DNA of 59,003 nucleotides, from assembly GCA_026390345.1 (NCBI GenBank), contig JAPLGD010000046.1, forward strand, positions 1 to 59,003, in the 5' to 3' direction. The stretch is from Candidatus Bipolaricaulota bacterium. GTDB lineage: Bacteria; Bipolaricaulota; Bipolaricaulia; UBA7950; UBA9294. Positions 42,267 to 50,332 of the stretch are shown here, piece by piece. The notes beneath the pieces were generated by a model, which saw only the letters and a list, made by a program, of their open reading frames with translations, made no database searches and was not told the DNA's origin. The position numbers and the translations under genes were made by a program. Within the stretch, counting starts at the first letter, position 1, and every line of letters starts with the position of its first letter.

Positions 42267-43841
42267 ATGAAGCGGTTGATCGTCTTATTGCTTGTTTGTG
42301 TCCTCGGAGCTGCTCTGTGCGGCGTGGCCAAGACCCCTGCCGATACCTTGATCGTGGGACTAAATCACTCATCCCTGACTGATCTTGAGCCGGCAGCGGT
42401 GTACAACTTCGAGGCGGGGCTCATCGCCGAGCAAGTATACGAAACTCTGATCAGGTACCGTGGTGGGTCAGAGGTCTTCACCCCCGGACTGGCGACATCC
42501 TGGGAGCATTCATCCGACGGTCTCACGTGGACATTCAAGATCCGGGAAGGGGCCCTGTTCCACAGCGGCAATCCCGTGACGGCAGATGCTGTTGTATACT
42601 CGTTCGAGCGCACGATTGCGCATGACAAGGCTCCGGGCGTATGGATCATCACGCAGTTCATCCCGTCGGTCGACAATGTTCGCAAGATCGACGACATGAC
42701 GGTGGCGATCACAACGAACCAACCGATTGGCGCGAGCCTCCTAGCCACCGTCCTATCGGTCCATGGTCCGGCATCCATAGTTGATCCGGCCGTTGTGCGC
42801 GCGCATGCCACCGCAGATGATCCATGGGCGGACAAGTGGCTCGCGACCAACGATGCTGGTTCAGGGCCCTATATCCTGCGGGAGTGGAACGTCAAACAGA
42901 GGATCTTGCTCGAGGCGTTCCCGCAGCACTGGAATGGCAATCCTGCGATGAAGTACGTGATCATCCAGGACTTGCCCGAACCCACTACGCAGAAACTGTC
43001 TCTCGAAGCAGGGGACATCGACGTCGCCATGGGACTTCTCCCCGAGATGGTCAACGAATTCAGATCCAACAAGGGAATTCGGATTCTTGAGACGCCTGCA
43101 TTTGAGTTCTCCTACGTCGCGATGAACCTTCGGTTCGAACCCTTCAAGAACGTCAAGGTTCGCCAGGCCGTCCGCTATGCCATCGACTACCAGGCGATTG
43201 TCCAAGGCGTTCTTGGCGGCGCAGCAGTGGAGAACCAGGTCATCGTGCCTTGGGGAATGCCTGAGCGTCTTGATCTGGGATACCCGCACGATCCCGAGAT
43301 GGCGCGCCGCCTCCTGACGGAAGCCGGGTACCCGAATGGGTTCAAGGTACAGCTTCTCGTAAGGACGAACCCACCGTTCCCTGATATTGCAGTTCAGGTG
43401 CAAGAGGACCTCCGCCAAGTCGGGATCGACTGCGAGGTTGTGACCATGCAGAACTCCGTCCTGCTCGGCCTCTTCCGCGTACAGAACTACGACCTAACCA
43501 TCATGCGATGGGGCCTGGATTACGCTGCTGCGCAGTGCCAGGCCCAGGCGTTCGCGAACTGCGTAACCTCGGGACCAGAGTCAACGATCAAGTCCATAAC
43601 GTGGCGGACCATGTGGTGCCCGAGCGGCGTCTCTGACTGGTGCGCCGAAGCGACGGCCGAGCTTGATGAACACAAGAGCGTGATCCTCTACAAGGCAATC
43701 CAGGCTATCACGCTAGAAGAGGGTCCCTATGCGATGCTCTACAACCCACTGACGCAAATTGCGATTCAGGCTGGTGTTCAGGGACTTGTCGTTCCCCCGA
43801 TGTGGCCTTACATGGACTTCTCCCTTGTAAGCAAGGGCTAG
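42267..43841 (+). CDS. ABC importer solute-binding protein, peptide/nickel family (SBP_bac_5)
   Basis: A 524-residue extracytoplasmic binding protein. The signal sequence MKRLIVLLLVCVLGAALCG precedes the mature domain; LGAALC could act as a lipobox, otherwise cleavage follows. Family features include DTLIVGLNHSSLTDLEPA, VYETLIRYRGG, LATSWEHSSDGLTWTFKIREGALFHSG and FKNVKVRQAVRYAIDYQAIV. It binds peptides, nickel or small organic ligands. The start is the ATG at 42267 with AAGGAGG 8 bases upstream; an in-frame ATG at 42204 lacks a signal-like start. A strong hairpin follows before the permease genes. Confidence 0.93.
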   Translation: MKRLIVLLLVCVLGAALCGVAKTPADTLIVGLNHSSLTDLEPAAVYNFEAGLIAEQVYETLIRYRGGSEVFTPGLATSWEHSSDGLTWTFKIREGALFHSGNPVTADAVVYSFERTIAHDKAPGVWIITQFIPSVDNVRKIDDMTVAITTNQPIGASLLATVLSVHGPASIVDPAVVRAHATADDPWADKWLATNDAGSGPYILREWNVKQRILLEAFPQHWNGNPAMKYVIIQDLPEPTTQKLSLEAGDIDVAMGLLPEMVNEFRSNKGIRILETPAFEFSYVAMNLRFEPFKNVKVRQAVRYAIDYQAIVQGVLGGAAVENQVIVPWGMPERLDLGYPHDPEMARRLLTEAGYPNGFKVQLLVRTNPPFPDIAVQVQEDLRQVGIDCEVVTMQNSVLLGLFRVQNYDLTIMRWGLDYAAAQCQAQAFANCVTSGPESTIKSITWRTMWCPSGVSDWCAEATAELDEHKSVILYKAIQAITLEEGPYAMLYNPLTQIAIQAGVQGLVVPPMWPYMDFSLVSKG

Positions 43842-43891
43842 AAGCCAGAAGGCGCTGCGTGTGGAATCGGCAGCTCATCTGGAACGCTGTT

Positions 43892-43929
43892 GCTGGTTCC
43901 CGAGCGGAATCGCCCGCTCGGGAACCAGC
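43892..43929 (+). promoter_or_regulatory. Long intercistronic hairpin between binding protein and permease genes
   Basis: GCTGGTTCCCGAGCGG at 43892-43907 pairs perfectly with 43914-43929 over 16 bp around a 6-base loop. There is no T-tract, so it is unlikely to be a simple terminator. Such hairpins after binding-protein genes often stabilise the upstream mRNA or partly stop transcription, giving excess binding protein over permease. Confidence 0.7.
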
Positions 43930-43986
43930 CTCTGTTCGCACTGTGACCAGTAGCGCGGCCTGGGTGGCCGGTGCCGAGAGCAGAAC

Positions 43987-44994
43987 ATGATCCAGTATGC
44001 CATTCGACGCCTTCTATGGATGGTCGCCGTCCTTTTCGGGGTCATGACCATCATCTTCTTCATTTCCCGCGTGATCCCGGCGGACCCAGTAGCAGCTTTG
44101 CTTGGGCCACAAGCTCCTCCCGAGGTAATCGAACGGCTGAAGGCCAAGTGGGATCTAGACAAGCCTTTGTGGAACCAGTACGGCATCTTCCTGTGGAGGG
44201 CCGTGCAGGGTGATCTCGGAGTGGCCATCAGCACGAACAGGCCTGTGACGTCCGACCTGGCGCAGTTCTTTCCACCGACTTTCGAGCTTGCCACTTCCGC
44301 GTTTCTGGTGAGCTTACTCGTGGGAATCCTCCTCGGTGTGATCTCCGCGACGCGAAGAGGGAAGCTCGCAGACCATGTCTCCCGAGTTGTGGCTCTTGTC
44401 GGGATCTCGATGCCTGTGTTCTGGGTTGGCCTGTTGCTGCTGCTGCTCTTCTACTACGTGCTGCATTGGCTGCCCGGCGGCGGCCAACTGCCCTTTTACA
44501 TGGCTGCCCCTACCCGCGTTACCGGACTCATGACTGTGGACAGCTTGCTCGCAGGGCAACCCGACATCTTCGTTGAGGCCGTGCGGCACCTCGTGTTGCC
44601 GACAGTCGTGGTCTCCTTCTACGGCATCGCGGTGATATCCAGGATTACCCGTTCCAGCATGCTAGATGCGTTGGGTGAGGACTACGTCAGAACGGCCAGG
44701 GGCAAGGGACTCAGAGAGAACAGAGTGGTGCTGAGGCATGCGCTACGAAACGCGTTGCTGCCAGTGATCACGACCTGCGGAATCGTCTACGCTCGGACTC
44801 TTGAGGGCGCAGTGATCGCGGAGACGATATTCTCGTGGCCAGGTCTGGGAAGATACGCTACCAATGCCTTTCTCGCAGTGGACTTCCCCGCCGTTGTCGG
44901 CGCCACAGGTTTCATTGCACTGATGTTTGCGGGCACGAACCTGGTTGTCGATCTATCGTACGCTCTTGTGAACCCAAGAATAAGGTACACGTGA
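43987..44994 (+). CDS. ABC importer permease, DppB/OppB type
   Basis: A 335-residue inner-membrane permease with six transmembrane helices. N-terminal MIQYAIRRLLWMVAVLFGVMTIIFFI and VIPADPVAALLG are typical of DppB. The EAA loop that contacts the ATPase appears as EDYVRTARGKGLRENRVVLRHALRNALLP. The start is the ATG at 43987. It is followed 7 bases later by the second permease. No ATPase gene is found in this cluster. Confidence 0.93.
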   Translation: MIQYAIRRLLWMVAVLFGVMTIIFFISRVIPADPVAALLGPQAPPEVIERLKAKWDLDKPLWNQYGIFLWRAVQGDLGVAISTNRPVTSDLAQFFPPTFELATSAFLVSLLVGILLGVISATRRGKLADHVSRVVALVGISMPVFWVGLLLLLLFYYVLHWLPGGGQLPFYMAAPTRVTGLMTVDSLLAGQPDIFVEAVRHLVLPTVVVSFYGIAVISRITRSSMLDALGEDYVRTARGKGLRENRVVLRHALRNALLPVITTCGIVYARTLEGAVIAETIFSWPGLGRYATNAFLAVDFPAVVGATGFIALMFAGTNLVVDLSYALVNPRIRYT

Positions 44995-45001
44995 CCCTGT
45001 C

Positions 45002-45850
45002 ATGAACAAGTCCTCCTACGTGCTTGACGCATGGCGGCATATGAGGCGGAACCCGACCACAGTGGTCGGCCTTGTGATTATCGCCTGCTTCGTTGTTATG
45101 GCCGCACTTGGCCCGAGCGTGAGCCCACATGACCCTCTCCGTACAAACGCGATCGGGAAGCTACAAGCGCCTTCGTCTCTGCACCCGTTCGGTACGGATC
45201 AGCTGGGGCGGGACATTCTGAGTCGCGTGCTATACGGCGCCAGGATATCGCTCTGGGTTGCCCTACTCGCACCCACAGTGGCTGGGCTTATCGGTATCAC
45301 GCTTGGCCTAACAGCTGGATATCTGGGAGGCAAGGTGGACAACGTCATCATGCGCATCACGGACATGTTCATGGCGTTCCCGCAGCTGATACTGGCGATG
45401 GCCATCTCGGCTGCGCTGGGTCCGAACCTGCAGAACGCGATAGTCGCAGTAGCTCTCACTGAATGGACGTTCTTCGCCCGACTGAGTCGGAGCCGGGCAA
45501 TCGAGGTTCGAGAGGAGGAGTTCATAGAAGCAGCCCGCGCCATGGGGGCTGGTAGGCTTCGCATCTTGTTCTGTCACGTTCTGCCTGTGAGCGTTTCCGT
45601 GCTCATCGTCCAGCTCACCCTTGCCATGGGAACGAGCATCAGAACTGCTGCGAGCTTGGGTTTCCTCGGACTCGGAGCGCAGCCGCCCTCCCCCGAGTGG
45701 GGAGTGATGATCACCGCCGGACGAAACTACCTGCCTGGGCAGTGGTGGGTCTCAACGTTCCCGGGCATTGCGATCTTCTTCGTCATCCTAGGGTTCAATC
45801 TTCTTGGGGATGGCATACGAGACGTTCTTGATCCCCGCCTGCGCAAGTGA
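45002..45850 (+). CDS. ABC importer permease, DppC/OppC type
   Basis: A 282-residue permease. It has the N-terminal OppC segment (RNPTTVVGLVIIACFVVMAALGP), SPHDPLRTN, HPFGTDQLGRDILSRVLYGARISL and the EAA loop EEEFIEAARAMGAGRLRILFCHVLP. It pairs with the preceding DppB-type subunit to form the channel. dppD/dppF-like ATPases, usually next, are absent; the next gene is a kinase. The importer therefore needs ATPases encoded elsewhere. Confidence 0.93.
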   Translation: MNKSSYVLDAWRHMRRNPTTVVGLVIIACFVVMAALGPSVSPHDPLRTNAIGKLQAPSSLHPFGTDQLGRDILSRVLYGARISLWVALLAPTVAGLIGITLGLTAGYLGGKVDNVIMRITDMFMAFPQLILAMAISAALGPNLQNAIVAVALTEWTFFARLSRSRAIEVREEEFIEAARAMGAGRLRILFCHVLPVSVSVLIVQLTLAMGTSIRTAASLGFLGLGAQPPSPEWGVMITAGRNYLPGQWWVSTFPGIAIFFVILGFNLLGDGIRDVLDPRLRK

Positions 45851-45900
45851 GGATGTGTGAATCGCCGAGGCGGAACGGAGCTGAGGAGACCGACTGAGAT

Positions 45901-46026
45901 ATGACACGACGGGTGGTGTCTGGTGCAGAGCGCGGCATCTCGCGGTTTTGGAGCGGGTTCGGTCAGGAGGTTGACCCGGTGAATCCGAAGCACCTATTTT
46001 ACCAGCTGCTGATGGAGAACGAGTGA
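45901..46026 (+). CDS. Possible 41-residue small protein upstream of the glycerate-kinase-like gene
   Basis: ATG at 45901 opens 41 codons, ending EVDPVNPKHLFYQLLMENE, with TGA overlapping the next GTG start. GAGGAG lies about 12 bases upstream. A second possible start, GTG 45979, follows AGGAGG. The peptide has no recognised relative; it may be a coupled small protein or the tail of a lost gene. Confidence 0.4.
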   Translation: MTRRVVSGAERGISRFWSGFGQEVDPVNPKHLFYQLLMENE

Positions 46027-47414
46027 CGATCAGGAATATCGAGCAGCTTCGTGGGCACGGCGATAAGGCATCTCGCGCGCTTGCTCTGGACATAGTTCAG
46101 CATACACTATCACACCTTAGCATCGAGACCACAATTATGAATCTCGTTAGGTGCGACGGCGCAGCCGTGCAGATCGGAGAGCTGCGATGGGAGATGGGCC
46201 CTGGAAGACGTCTCTTTGTGGTCGGGGCAGGCAAGGCTGCCAATGCGATGGCGCGGGCTGTTGAGCGGCAGCTCGGGGATCGCATCACCAAGGGTCTCGT
46301 GATTGTGAAGCAGCTTGAGGCCGATGACATGGCGCTCAAGCACATTGAACTTCTCGTGGGGGGGCACCCCATCCCCAATGAGGCGGGCCTACGTGGCACT
46401 GCGAGGATACTGGAGCTCGTTGAGGAGGCGAAGCCGGGCGACCTATTCATCGGCCTGATCTCGGGGGGCAGCTCCGCACTAATGCCGTGCCCTGTTCGCG
46501 GGATCACCCTCGAAGACGAAGCTGCCGTCACCCGGCTGTTGCTCCATAGCGGAGCGCGCATTGTGGAGATCAACGCGGTACGAAGACACATCTCCGGAAC
46601 GAATGGCGGTCGCCTCGCCCAAGCCATCTCTGCGAGGGGTGCCCAGATGGCCAATCTGATTATTCATGACGTTGTAGGGGATGACGTGGAGCCTGATCCG
46701 ATTCACCCGAGCCAATACTTCGGGACGCCCGTCGGCGCTGATCCAACGACCATTCGTGATGCATGCGAGGTTCTTGATGCGTACTCTCTGCGGGACGCCG
46801 CACCACGGTCTGTTGTGGCTCACCTGACTCACCCAGCGCTTGAGAGGGAGACGCCGAAGAGCCTAGACTCGCGCCATGGCATCAATAATTTCGTGTTGCA
46901 GACACCGGAGTCAGCCGTCATGCTTGCACAGGCTGCCGCAGGAAGCATTGGCGTCAACTGCCTCGTTCTGACCTCGGTTCTCCAGGGAGAAAGCCGCGAA
47001 GCCGGGTGTTTTCTGGGTTGTGTCGCGGCGGAGATCCAGACCAAACATCGCCCTATTGCTCCGCCCTGTGTTCTTGTTGCAGGAGGCGAGACCACAACCA
47101 GGATTGAGAGAGGAACAACGGGGCTAGGGGGGCCATCGCAAGAGTTGTCGCTTGGGTTCGCACTAGAGATCGCTGGGCGACGCTCATGCTGTGTGGTGGC
47201 AATCGACACCGACGGGACAGACGGGCCGACGGAGTTCGCTGGAGGAGTGGCCGACTCAGCCACCATCGCTCGGGCAGCGGCGCTCAATATCGATGTCAGG
47301 GCCTGTCTGCGGAGACATGGGAGTAGCGGCGTTCTCCGGGCTCTGGGCGATGCCGTAATCACGGGGAACACGGGCAGCAACCTGTGCGACCTAAACGTTG
47401 TCTCTGTGGTGTGA
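46023..47414 (+). CDS. Glycerate 2-kinase (GckA/MOFRL) family protein, divergent
   Basis: A 463-residue protein with the two-domain DUF4147 plus MOFRL layout. Conserved pieces are VVGAGKAANAMARAVE (Lys71), ISGGSSALMPCP, VGDDVEPDPIHPS, AGGETTTRIE and DTDGTDGPTEFAGGVADS. Deviations: the usual GGRNQE is GGPSQE (Arg to Pro371), SGPT is FGTP, and KGGRLA is NGGRLA. Glycerate kinase proper makes 2-phosphoglycerate; these changes suggest another 2-hydroxy acid or lost kinase activity. The GTG start at 46023 overlaps the small frame upstream. An enolase homologue, which would act on a 2-phospho acid, follows after 36 bases. Confidence 0.85.
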   Translation: MTIRNIEQLRGHGDKASRALALDIVQHTLSHLSIETTIMNLVRCDGAAVQIGELRWEMGPGRRLFVVGAGKAANAMARAVERQLGDRITKGLVIVKQLEADDMALKHIELLVGGHPIPNEAGLRGTARILELVEEAKPGDLFIGLISGGSSALMPCPVRGITLEDEAAVTRLLLHSGARIVEINAVRRHISGTNGGRLAQAISARGAQMANLIIHDVVGDDVEPDPIHPSQYFGTPVGADPTTIRDACEVLDAYSLRDAAPRSVVAHLTHPALERETPKSLDSRHGINNFVLQTPESAVMLAQAAAGSIGVNCLVLTSVLQGESREAGCFLGCVAAEIQTKHRPIAPPCVLVAGGETTTRIERGTTGLGGPSQELSLGFALEIAGRRSCCVVAIDTDGTDGPTEFAGGVADSATIARAAALNIDVRACLRRHGSSGVLRALGDAVITGNTGSNLCDLNVVSVV

Positions 47415-47450
47415 CGGAGCAAGGCGCAGGCAGACGTCGGAGGGAGGACA

Positions 47451-48731
47451 GTGCGAAAGCTACGGGTCACGTCGATCAGGGCTCGTGAGGTTTTGGATAG
47501 CAAGGGATTGCCAACGGTGGAAGTGGACATTGAACTCAGCGGGCACTTCTGCGGCCGAGCAGCTGCGCCATGCGGCACGTCCACTGGAAAACATGAATCC
47601 CTCCCCCTTCGTGACGGCGGGACCAGGTTCATGGGCAAAGGAGTGCTTCGAGCAGTTGGGAACGTCAATGAGCACCTCGCGCCTGTGTTGTGTCAACGAG
47701 CGGTGAGTACCCAAGAGGAGTTCGACAGAATCCTCTGCAGTGTCGATACGACGGAGGCAAAGTCGCTCATAGGGGCAAACGCGATATGCGCGACCTCCGT
47801 AGCGTTTGCCCGCGCGGCCTCTGCAGCGCGCAAGGTGCCTCTGTACTTGTTCCTGTCTGAGGGGATTTCACCAGCGCTTCCCCGGCCTGTCTTCAACTTG
47901 CTGAATGGGTTCTCGGCCGACGGGACAGAGGGCTGTCTTCAGGAGTATCTGCTCGTGCCCACGTCGGATACATACTCCCAGGCACTTCAGGTGGCCGCTG
48001 AAGTGCTCGCCATGCTCGGGCCAGTCATTGCCCAGCGGTACGGACCGCGTTTAGTGCAGATCGGCCCATCTGCTGGATACATTGCACCTAGCGCGAACCC
48101 AGAGGCAAACCTCCAGCTCCTGCTTCAAGCAGCAGAGCAGACGGGGCACCGACACGACGTCCGGCTGGGCATTGATTGCGCGGCCTCGCAGCTCTACGTG
48201 GCCAGCGAGAACGCATACAGGGTTGGCGCCGAGTTGCTGGCGCCGAGCGCGATGGGAGAGATGCTTCGCTCTCTTTGTGTCGCCTTCCCGATCGCTCTTC
48301 TCGAGGATCCCTTGCACGAAGACGACTACGCTGGGTTCGCGCAGCTGCAGCAACACACTCCTGCCATGATCGTGGGGGATGACTTGTTCGCTAGCCGTCT
48401 TGACAGGGTGAAACTTGGAGTGCAGGCAGGTGCAGCCAAGGGAGTTGTGATCAAGCCCAACATGGTTGGCACTCTGACAGAAGCGATTGCGACCGCCAGA
48501 TACGCACATGAAAGCCGCCTCGCTTTGGTGGGCTCGATACGATCAGGAAGCACTTGCGATGACCCCATTCCGGATCTCGCTACGGCCCTTCGAGCCGAGT
48601 TCATCAAGCCGGGGGCGCCGCGGTCAGGTGAGAGGACTGCTTGCAGCAACCGACTTCTGCGCGCTTCGGAGGATCCGGCAGTCGACGCTCGTCTCTCTCC
48701 TTTGGACGAGGTGCTCACAGGGCTGGGTTAG
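47451..48731 (+). CDS. Enolase homologue with altered active site
   Basis: A 426-residue protein aligned along the whole length of enolase. Metal ligands persist (Asp242, Glu285, Asp311), as do the base Lys335 in GVVIKPNMVGTLTEA, Lys386 in FIKPGAPRSGER, and Glu165 in LQEYLL. Lost are the acid Glu of GDEGGYAP (here GPSAGYIAP), the His of SHRSGET (here SIRSGST, Ile363) and the His of GGEHAD (here NGFSADG). It is thus unlikely to be glycolytic enolase but could abstract a proton from another substrate. The start is GTG 47451 after GGGAGG. It lies between the glycerate-kinase-like and LarA-like genes. Confidence 0.88.
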   Translation: MRKLRVTSIRAREVLDSKGLPTVEVDIELSGHFCGRAAAPCGTSTGKHESLPLRDGGTRFMGKGVLRAVGNVNEHLAPVLCQRAVSTQEEFDRILCSVDTTEAKSLIGANAICATSVAFARAASAARKVPLYLFLSEGISPALPRPVFNLLNGFSADGTEGCLQEYLLVPTSDTYSQALQVAAEVLAMLGPVIAQRYGPRLVQIGPSAGYIAPSANPEANLQLLLQAAEQTGHRHDVRLGIDCAASQLYVASENAYRVGAELLAPSAMGEMLRSLCVAFPIALLEDPLHEDDYAGFAQLQQHTPAMIVGDDLFASRLDRVKLGVQAGAAKGVVIKPNMVGTLTEAIATARYAHESRLALVGSIRSGSTCDDPIPDLATALRAEFIKPGAPRSGERTACSNRLLRASEDPAVDARLSPLDEVLTGLG

Positions 48732-48750
48732 CCTACAAGGGGGTATAGCC

Positions 48751-50004
48751 ATGTCACATGCAATCTGGCCTATGATGTACCGCGCCTATCAGCGTTTCGA
48801 TCGACCGGAACTCCCCGATCCCGCGCTCGAACTCCGGCACAAGCTGCGCGCCAATCCAACCGTCCGTAGCCTTCATTCAGGAGCGCGCGTGGCGATCGCT
48901 GTGGGTAGCAGAGGTATCTGTAGTCTGATCGATCTGCTTCGCGCGCTGGTAGGTGAGCTACGGGATCACGATGTGGATGCTTTTGTCGTGCCTGCCATGG
49001 GATCACAAGGAGGCGGAAACCCTGACGGCCAGCTGCTCGTCCTGCGCAGCATGGGAGTGCACCCAGACAGTGTGCTGGCGCCAATCCGTTCCGCGCAGGA
49101 GGTCGTAATGGTCGGCAAGACAGAGTCAGGCTTGCCGCTCTTCTGCGACCGGTCTGCGGCCGAATCGGATCTGCTGATCGTCCTAAACCGCGTGAAGCCG
49201 CACACCGCCTTCCGAGCGGATATAGAGAGCGGGGTCATGAAGATGCTGGCCGTGGGATTGGGAAGGGCTAGCAGTGCGGAGGCCATTCACCGCTCAACTC
49301 TTGGCCTAGCGCGTGCGATTGTCGAAGCTGCGCGCGCCCATCTGCTGCTTCCTCCACCAAAGCTGGGCGTTGCTGTCGTTGAAAACGCATACGGAGGAAT
49401 CGCGCAGGTCGAAGTGTTGGATGCCTGTGTCATTGAGCCTCGGGAGAAGCAGCTATTGGCCACGGCAAGGGGTCTGATGCCTGTCCTTCCGTTCGACTCA
49501 CTTGACGTGTTAGTCGTCGAGAGAATGGGAAAGAACGTGAGTGGTGCTGGCATGGATCCAAACGTAATCGGAATGCACCGGCGCATACCCAGCATGATTC
49601 ACTCAACGCCGCACATCGAGCGAATCGTGGCGCTTGACCTGACAGATGAATCGGCGGGGAACGCTGAGGGCGTTGGGCTAGCAGACATCATCACGCGCCG
49701 CCTACACGAGAAGATCAACCTGACTGTGACCTACCGGAACTGCATCACTAGCGGCTTCCTGCGGGGCGGGATGATACCCATGACAATGGCCTCTGACCAG
49801 GAAGCGGTCGCCCTGGCGCTCAGCGGCCTGGCTGCTGAACAGGCCCGGGTAGCGCGGATAAGGGACACAGGAAACGTGGTTCGCCTAGATGTGTCTGCTG
49901 CGCTGCTTGATCAACTCACACGAGGAGGGTCATCGCAGGCTGTTGAACCTCTTGGAGCGCTTCAGTTCGATGCTGCAGGGACGCTGCTGAGCACCGGCCT
50001 CTGA
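48751..50004 (+). CDS. LarA-like nickel-pincer-cofactor-dependent isomerase family protein
   Basis: A 417-residue DUF2088/LarA-family protein. It shows VAIAVGSRG, FVVPAMGSQGGGNPDGQ, VLNRVKPHTAFRADIESGVMKMLAVGLG (candidate cofactor Lys and His), VVENAYGGIAQVE, VERMGKNVSGAGMDPNVIG and VALDLTDESAGNAEGVGLADI. LarA racemises lactate using a nickel-pincer nucleotide; homologues epimerise other 2-hydroxy acids, so the substrate is open. No larB, larC or larE cofactor genes are present in the window. The start is the ATG at 48751 after AAGGGGG. It is the last gene of the cluster. Confidence 0.85.
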   Translation: MSHAIWPMMYRAYQRFDRPELPDPALELRHKLRANPTVRSLHSGARVAIAVGSRGICSLIDLLRALVGELRDHDVDAFVVPAMGSQGGGNPDGQLLVLRSMGVHPDSVLAPIRSAQEVVMVGKTESGLPLFCDRSAAESDLLIVLNRVKPHTAFRADIESGVMKMLAVGLGRASSAEAIHRSTLGLARAIVEAARAHLLLPPPKLGVAVVENAYGGIAQVEVLDACVIEPREKQLLATARGLMPVLPFDSLDVLVVERMGKNVSGAGMDPNVIGMHRRIPSMIHSTPHIERIVALDLTDESAGNAEGVGLADIITRRLHEKINLTVTYRNCITSGFLRGGMIPMTMASDQEAVALALSGLAAEQARVARIRDTGNVVRLDVSAALLDQLTRGGSSQAVEPLGALQFDAAGTLLSTGL

Positions 50005-50332
50005 TCTCCGGGGCCGTTGAGATAGCCGAAGAACACGAGTCCTAGGAGAGGCCTCAATTGGCCGCCTGAGCCCCCCGCGGATGGGAAGAGCAAGAACCAG
50101 CCGCTGCGGCACACGGCGTGGGCGATAAACGTCTGCCTCCTAGCCGTGACGAGTCATTCCAGCCTCCTGGGCTTCTCCCCACCGCGAAGCAACGGGCGCT
50201 ATCTGGGCGGTGGGCTGAATTGGGCAGCCGAGCGGCTGGTCCCGAATGACGCCTGGACCTTCTACCGGTTCCCTCGCGTACTGGCGCATCCCTCTTTCCC
50301 CCGCAGACTGTCTACTCCGCCCCGCGTCATTC
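50005..50332. other. Intergenic stretch between convergent LarA-like and DUF401 genes
   Basis: No gene or clear terminator is visible in these 328 bases. Short frames here have no recognisable similarity. Confidence 0.4.
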
